Shown one piece after another: positions 58,250 through 64,000 of a DNA stretch of 64,000 bases; the stretch's first letter is position 1, and each line of letters starts with the position of its first letter. The notes under the pieces are model-generated. The model searched no databases, was not told where the DNA came from, and saw only the letters and a list, made by a program, of their open reading frames with translations. The DNA is from Hyperoodon ampullatus (lineage: Eukaryota > Chordata > Mammalia > Artiodactyla > Ziphiidae), in NCBI GenBank assembly GCA_949752795.1, contig OX457057.1:3400632-3464631 (forward strand), given 5' to 3'. A program made the position numbers and the translations under genes.

Positions 58250-58920
58250 TCAAACAAAATATATAAGGCAAATATTTTCAGGATTTGGAAAATAGTGAAG
58301 GAACAAAATATCTGAGAGAAGAAAACATATGAGGTCAATCTGACATTCACCCCAGCTCTCTTCCTGGGGACAAGGCAGAGCCCAGTGGTTTTGCTGGGAT
58401 GAAGACATAGAGACTGGAGTTTGGTGCTGCTGGAGCAGCTGGAATCTGTGAGGCAGGACCCTGGAGAGCAAGGAGGTGCAATGGAGGCACAGAAGGGGTT
58501 CCCCAAGGGTGTTTGGCTAATGGCTGGGCTTTTCTCACCCAGGGTGAGACTCCTCAAATCCTAGCAGAAAGTAGCTTCTGTGGGGTTGAGAGAGGAATAA
58601 TAATACCAGGAATGTCATGGTGCTTGAAAGAATTCTCATTAATTCACTGACTTTAAGTTAAGAAACCAACATGCAACAGGTTTCAAAAACCAGAGGAAGA
58701 GTTTGGAGCAATATAATAAGCTAGAAAGATGGAGGAAGAGGTGATCCTAGAAGGAAGAGAGCCACAAAGAGGGAGCAAAATATTCTGTATAAAAATGCTG
58801 CCAAAATCTCTAGATGACTCATGAGTTATGCATGTGCAAGGCAGCCCCCAGCAGCCAGCTAAGTTCAAGGGGACCAAGCACAGATTCAACAGGTTACCCA
58901 CCATGCACAGAAGGAAACTG
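58250..58920 (+). mobile_element. Possible old L1 5' region
   Basis: 'aggggttccccaagggtgtt', 'gggtgagactcctcaaatcc', then 'ctgactttaagttaagaaac' and 'caacatgcaacaggtttcaa' resemble 5' UTR sequence of old L1M elements lying before ORF1. If right, ORF1 and the start of ORF2 are deleted, because ORF2 sequence follows directly at 58921. Confidence 0.4.
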
Positions 58921-61835
58921 AGTGATCACAAAAATACACCGTGACAAAATTTGTGGGATGCTGCTAAGGCAGTAATACAGGAAATATACAGTTTTAAATA
59001 TTTATGCTAGAGAGGAACAAAAGTCTAAAATCAGTGGTCTACAATTCAACCTATAAATGCTAGGAAAAGAATAATAAAAAGAAAAAAATAAGAGGAGAAA
59101 TAAATATAAGAGCAGAAATTAATAAAATAGAAAACAAAATACAGACAAATTAATGAAAACAAATGTTTAGATTTTGAAAAAAATCAAGAAAACAATACAT
59201 CTGAAGCTAGCTAATCAAGAAAGAAAAGAGACATAACACAAATTAATATCAGGATCGGAGGTGAGTGTATTACTACAAATCCTACAGACATTACAGAAAT
59301 GGCAATAAAATACTAAAAACAACTTTTGCTGATAAATCTGATAACTTAGGTGAAATGGACATATTTCTTGAAAAATGCAACTTATCAAAACTCACATAAG
59401 ATGAAATAGAAAACTCAAATAACCCAGTATCTATTAAACAAGTTGATTTCATTTTCAATAATCTTCTAAAAGGTAAAGCCTCATGCTGAGATGATTACAC
59501 ATGGTGAATTCCATCAAGGATTCAAGGTAAAAATTATGTCAACCCTCCATAAACTCTCTCAGAAAATAGAGAAGCAGGAAATATGTACCAATTTGTTTTA
59601 TGAGGGTAGCATAACTGAGATATCAAGATATGAAAAATCTATTAAAAAAGGAGAAAAAGGAAAAAAAACCCACAAACTTTCTCAAATCAAAGTGAGCAAT
59701 ATATAAAAAGATAATACATTATGTTAGGCTATAATATGAATTCAATACTTGAAAAATCAATCAACAGGATTCACCATTTTAGCACAAAGGTAAAATCAAA
59801 TTTAATTAAATAAATTCACACAAACATCTGACAATATTCAATACCAATTGATGTTAAAACTGACCAAATGAGGATTTGAAGATTTTGAAGATTTCTCAAT
59901 CTGAAAAGGGACTTGTACAAAACAAAACAAAACAAAACAAAACAATCTACAGCTAACTCCACACAAAATACTATATTATTGACTGCTTTCCTCTTAAGAT
60001 GAGGACAGAAAGTGCTATTCACTCTCATCATTTGTATTCGACATTAGTAGGTATTCTAGCCATTGTAACGAGTCAAGAAAAACGAAGGTAAAAACATTAG
60101 AAAGAAGGGACTATCTCTGCTCACAGGTGACATGACTATTTTAATAGGAAATAATAAGAAATCTATAGTCAACTACCATAACCAATAATTTAAATATATC
60201 AATGTCACAGGAGACAAGCTGTGGAGACCCTCACAAATCAATTGTACTTTTATAAATTTGAAATGGACAATTGAAAATTTAATTTAAAAAATCAATTCCA
60301 TTAATAATAACTTCAGAAATGATAAAATAGTACAGGATAAATTTAATAAAAGATGTGCAGGAGCAGTATACTGAACAGTATACTGTTTTATACTGAAAAC
60401 TATAAAACATTACTAAAAGTAATGGAAGAGCATCTAAGTAAATCGAGATGTCTGTAGGATAGAAGATTTAATATTGTTAAGATATTAATTCTCTCAAAAT
60501 TGATCTATAGATTCAATTTAATCATGATCTAAACTCCAGCAGGCATTAATGTAAGATTTCTTGAGCTGAATCTAAAATGTATATGAAGATCCGGAGGACC
60601 TAGAGAAGCCTAAAGGAATTTGAAAAAAAGAATAAAGTTAGAGAACTTACCGTACCTGATTCCAAGTTAGCGTGGTGTTGGATATGGATAGACATAGATT
60701 GATTAAACAGAGCACAAAGTCTAGACTAGATCCACATGTATATGGTCAGTTGATATTCCTCAGTGGTGTCAAGGTAATGCAATGGAGTAATAATATCCTT
60801 TTTGACCAATGGCTCTGAAACAAATATCCATACTGTAAAATATGAATCTTGATCTTACCTCATACTTTACACAAACTTTAATCTAAGTTTGATAATAGAC
60901 TTAAACATAAAACTTAAAACTATGAAGCTTGTAGAAGAAAAAGTTTTAGGAGAATATTTTGTGAAATGGGGACTAAGCAACATTTTCTTAGGTAGGATAT
61001 AGAAAGCAATAACCAGAAAAGAGAAAAAAAGTTAGATTTCATCAATATTTAAAATTCCTGCTTATTAAAAGACTCAGTTAATAAAATGAATGGGCAAGTC
61101 ATAAAATAGAAAAATGCTTTATAGACTATAGAACTCCTATAATTCAAAAGTAAAAGGGAAAGTAACCTAATTAAAAAGAAAGAAGCCTTTGAACAAACAC
61201 TTCACAAATGAAGGTATATAAATGGTCAATAGGAACATGAAAAAATTTCCCAATATCATTGGTCATCATGTCAATATCAATCAATATCTTATCAATGCAA
61301 ATTAAAATCACAATGTGATAGTACTTCACACCTGTCAGAGTGGCAAAAATTTAAAAAGATTAACAACATTAAATGTTGGTAAGTGTGGGGAGCAACTAGC
61401 ATGCTAATACATTGTTGATGGGAGTGTGGAATGGTACAACTGCTTAGGAAAATGGTCTGGCATTTTATCATAAAACTTAAAAAACCATCAAATGTTCCAA
61501 TCCTGGGTTTATTTACATGAAATATACAAGCATATGGCCACAAAAAGATGGTGTGTGAATGTTCATAATAGTTTGTTCATCATAGTCAAAAACTGTAAAT
61601 AGCCCCAGGGTCCCTCACCAGGAAAAGAGCTAGACAGACTTTATTATATTCATACAATGGGATACTACTCAAAAACTTTAAAAAGAGTGAATTTCTGATG
61701 CGTGCTTCAACATGGATGAAGGCCAATAAAAAAAAAAAGTAAGCTAAATAAAACAATGAAAGAAACCTTACACAAAAGAGCAAATATTGCAGCATTCCAT
61801 TTATGTGTTCTAGAAAAGGCTAAACTAGAGTAAAT
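58921..61835 (+). mobile_element. Old L1 ORF2 remnant, sense
   Basis: About 2.9 kb of decayed L1 ORF2 in sense: 'tgtgggatgctgctaaggca' (between the endonuclease and reverse transcriptase regions), 'tcaaggattcaaggtaaaaa', 'aaactccagcaggcattaat', then C-terminal markers 'cacctgtcagagtggcaaaa', 'gatgggagtgtggaatggta' and 'catggatgaaggccaataaa'. Stops occur throughout every frame, so no protein could be made. It ends after the ORF2 C-terminus without a recognisable 3' UTR or tail. An (AAAAC)n patch lies at 59919-59944. Confidence 0.85.
59919..59944. repeat. (AAAAC)n microsatellite
   Basis: Five consecutive AAAAC units within the decayed L1 sequence. Confidence 0.95.
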
Positions 61836-61844
61836 TAAAATCAG

Positions 61845-64000
61845 CACAAAATTAGAGGAGAAGAATAAAGTTGAAGGACAAATAGCTCAAGGAAACAGAA
61901 TAGACAGCCCAGAAAAAAAGTCCCATACAAATATAATCAATTGATCTTTTGCCAAACTGATGGGTCCATTTGCCCTCGCATAGTAAAACCAATCTGACAC
62001 CGGGTTGTGATGAAGGAAAGTGTAGCATGTATTGAAGGCACTAAACAAAGAATGTGGGCAGCTAATGCTCAAAAAACCTGAACTCCCTGATGGCTTTCAG
62101 GGAAAGGTTTTTAAAGACAGGGTGAGGGAGAGGGTTGTGGGTGTGTGTGATCAGCTCATGGACATTCTTCTGATTGGTTGGTGGTGAGAAAATTGGGAGT
62201 CAATATTATCAACCTTCTGGTTCCAATTGGTCTGGGATCTACATGCTTATGGTCAGCATGCAGTTAACTTCTTCTGCTTGGTGGGAGTTTCAATATCTGC
62301 AAAACAGCTCAAAGGATACGGCTTAGCCCTTAAGGAGGAAATAAAGGTCCTTGACTTTGTTTAATGGCTAAACTATTATTGTTTTTTCTTGTTTGTTTTA
62401 TTTTGTTTCTGCATTTTCTCACTTCTCTGATTAAATTTATTCTTTGGAACTCAGGGGACGCATAGGAGGCTAAAGTTTTTCTAAAAACAAGAGGTAGGCA
62501 GAGGACATGGAGGGGGTGGTCTGTGCCAGGAAGGACCCATATTGTCCTGCTAAGTTACAGATCTTACAAAGGAGCTTAGACAATACAATGCAGCAAAGAT
62601 AGTCTTTCTACCAATGGTACTGTAACAACTGGACGTCCCAATGTAAAACAAACAAACCAAACAAACCAACAATCTAGACACAGGCTTTATACCTTTCACA
62701 AAAATATTAACTCAAAATGGTTCATAGATCTAAAAGTAAAATGTAAAGCAATAAAACTGGAAGATAATACAGAAGAAAACCTAGATGACCTTGGGTATAA
62801 TGATGACTTTTTAGCTGCAATGCCAATGGCACAATCCATGATAGAAATAATTGATAAACTGAACTTCATTAAAATTCGAAACTTCTGCAAAAGAAAATGT
62901 CAAGAGAATGAGAAGACAAACCACAGACTGGAAGAAGATACTTGCAAAAGACACAGCTGATAAAAGACTGTTATGCAAACATACAAAGAATTCTTAAAAC
63001 TCAAAAACTAAATTAATGGGCTAAAGTCCTTGATAGACATCTCACAAGAGAAGATATATAGATGGCAAATAAGCATATGAAAAGATGCTCCATATCATAT
63101 GTCATCAGGGAAATGTAAATTAAAACAACAATGAGATACCACCACATACCAATTAGAATGGCCCAAATCCAGAATGCTGGAGGGGATGTGGAACAATAGG
63201 AACTCTCATTCATTGCTGGAGGGAATGCAAAATGGTACAGCCACTTTGGAAGACAGTTTGACAGTTTCTTACAAAACTAAATATACTCTTACCAGACGAT
63301 CCAGCGATTGCACTCCTTGGTATTTACCCAAAGGACTTGAAAACTTATGTCTACACAAAATCCTGCACATGAATGTTTATATCAGCTTTATTCATAATTG
63401 CCAAAACCTGGAAGCAACCAAGATGTCCTTCAGCAGGTGAATGGATAAATAAACTCTGGTACATCCAGACTATGAGTACTATTTAGCATTAAAAAGAAAT
63501 GAGCTACCAAGCCATGAAAAGACAGGAAAGAAGCTTAAATGTATATTATTAAGTGAAAGAAGTCCATCTGAAAAGGCTACATGCTACGTGATTCCAATTA
63601 TATAACATTCTAGAAGGCAAAACTATAAAGGTAGTAAAAAGGTCAGTGGTTGCCACGGGTTGGCGTAGGGAGAGGGATTAATGGGAGGAACACAGAGGAC
63701 TTTTAGGGCAGTGAAACTATTGTGTATGACACTCTAATGATAGATACATGTTGTTAAACATTTGTCCAAGCCCATAAGACATACAACATCAAGAGTGAAT
63801 CTTAATTTAAACTATGGATTCTGGATGATGATGACATGTCATGGCTCCAGAAACAGACAGAAGAGCCACAAGCTCCAAAGCCAATACCTAAACTCTTTGT
63901 CGTCAGTGTAGGTTCATCAGTTGTAACAATGTACCATCTGGTGCAGGATGTTGATGGTGAGGAAGGCTTTATACCAGTTGCTGTTCTACAGTTGTAAAGT
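61845..64000 (+). mobile_element. Second old L1 fragment, sense, split by an LTR; runs off the window
   Basis: Restarts in the middle of ORF2 ('gaggagaagaataaagttga', 'agaatagacagcccagaaaa'), is interrupted at 61949-62559, then resumes ('tagacaatacaatgcagcaa') through 'cttcattaaaattcgaaact', 'gagataccaccacataccaa', 'ctccttggtatttacccaaa', 'aatgaaaagacaggaaagaa' and the 3' UTR 'gtaggttcatcagttgtaac'. A block of about 57 bp (63842-63898) does not fit the usual 3' UTR. Coding capacity is lost. It is a different copy from 58921-61835, because the same ORF2 segment is present in both. Confidence 0.87.
61949..62559 (-). mobile_element. ERV1-type solo LTR inserted in L1
   Basis: 611 bp flanked by the 6-base repeat 'gatctt' (61943-61948 and 62560-62565) that interrupts continuous L1 ORF2 sequence. 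On the minus strand it begins 'tgtaacttag', has a TATA-like 'tctttaaaaacc' near 62110, then 'gagttcaggttttttgagca', a decayed poly(A) signal ('caataca') near 62030, and 'tcacaacccggtgtcagatt', the layout of class I (gammaretrovirus-like) LTRs. No gag, pol or env sequence is attached, so it is a solo LTR left by LTR-LTR recombination. It is a fossil without coding capacity. Subfamily not identified. Confidence 0.82.

Noticed and set aside
58921..64000. Reverse-transcriptase-type coding sequence as a functional gene
   Set aside because: Motif order matches L1 ORF2, but stops and frameshifts occur throughout; these are dead fragments.

Overview
This window looks like nuclear DNA from a placental mammal, most likely a whale or dolphin. 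The main evidence is a set of tRNA-derived SINEs of the CHR group (Cetacea/Hippopotamidae/Ruminantia). Six copies are the roughly 200-bp form that is very abundant in cetaceans: head 'gggcttccctggtgg', body ending 'gcccgcgtaccgc', then an A tail. Two are the longer or older CHR-1/Bov-tA-like form. They sit among L1, L2, MIR and MaLR (MLT1-type) repeats, as in any eutherian genome. The species call is an inference from repeat families.

I find no protein-coding gene, tRNA, rRNA or small-RNA gene that I can support. The longest open frames (about 306 and 295 codons, both minus strand) show no recognisable domain, codon signature or exon structure. Many other frames are translations of SINEs, (GT)n or LTRs. 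The window is best read as intergenic or intronic. Single exons of an unrecognised gene, or an lncRNA, cannot be excluded by eye.

Layout. 1-28 kb is relatively GC-rich, mostly unassigned unique sequence with scattered SINEs, short L1 tails, L2 and MIR pieces, a long (GT)n array (4.78-5.05 kb) and two stacks of nested retroposon insertions (7.88-8.77 kb and 19.24-20.24 kb). 28-41 kb is AT-richer and dominated by old antisense L1/HAL1-like sequence. It includes a rearranged stretch at 34.44-34.85 kb with a perfect 44-bp palindrome, a 92-bp tandem duplication and a fold-back. 41-57 kb has L2 and MaLR LTR remnants, plus a 240-bp segment at 46.8 kb that recurs inverted at 48.8 kb inside an LTR. 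58-64 kb is very AT-rich: two old sense-strand L1 fragments head to tail, the second broken by a 0.6-kb ERV1-type solo LTR.

No gene system operates here. The story is retrotransposition, target-site reuse and small-scale rearrangement. The items most worth checking are the inverted 240-bp duplication flanked by about 65-bp direct repeats, the 44-bp palindrome, a pair of related unclassified repeats at 22.3 and 32.0 kb, and the repeated reuse of insertion targets. Family names come from recognising consensus features by eye; subfamily names and old-repeat boundaries are approximate.
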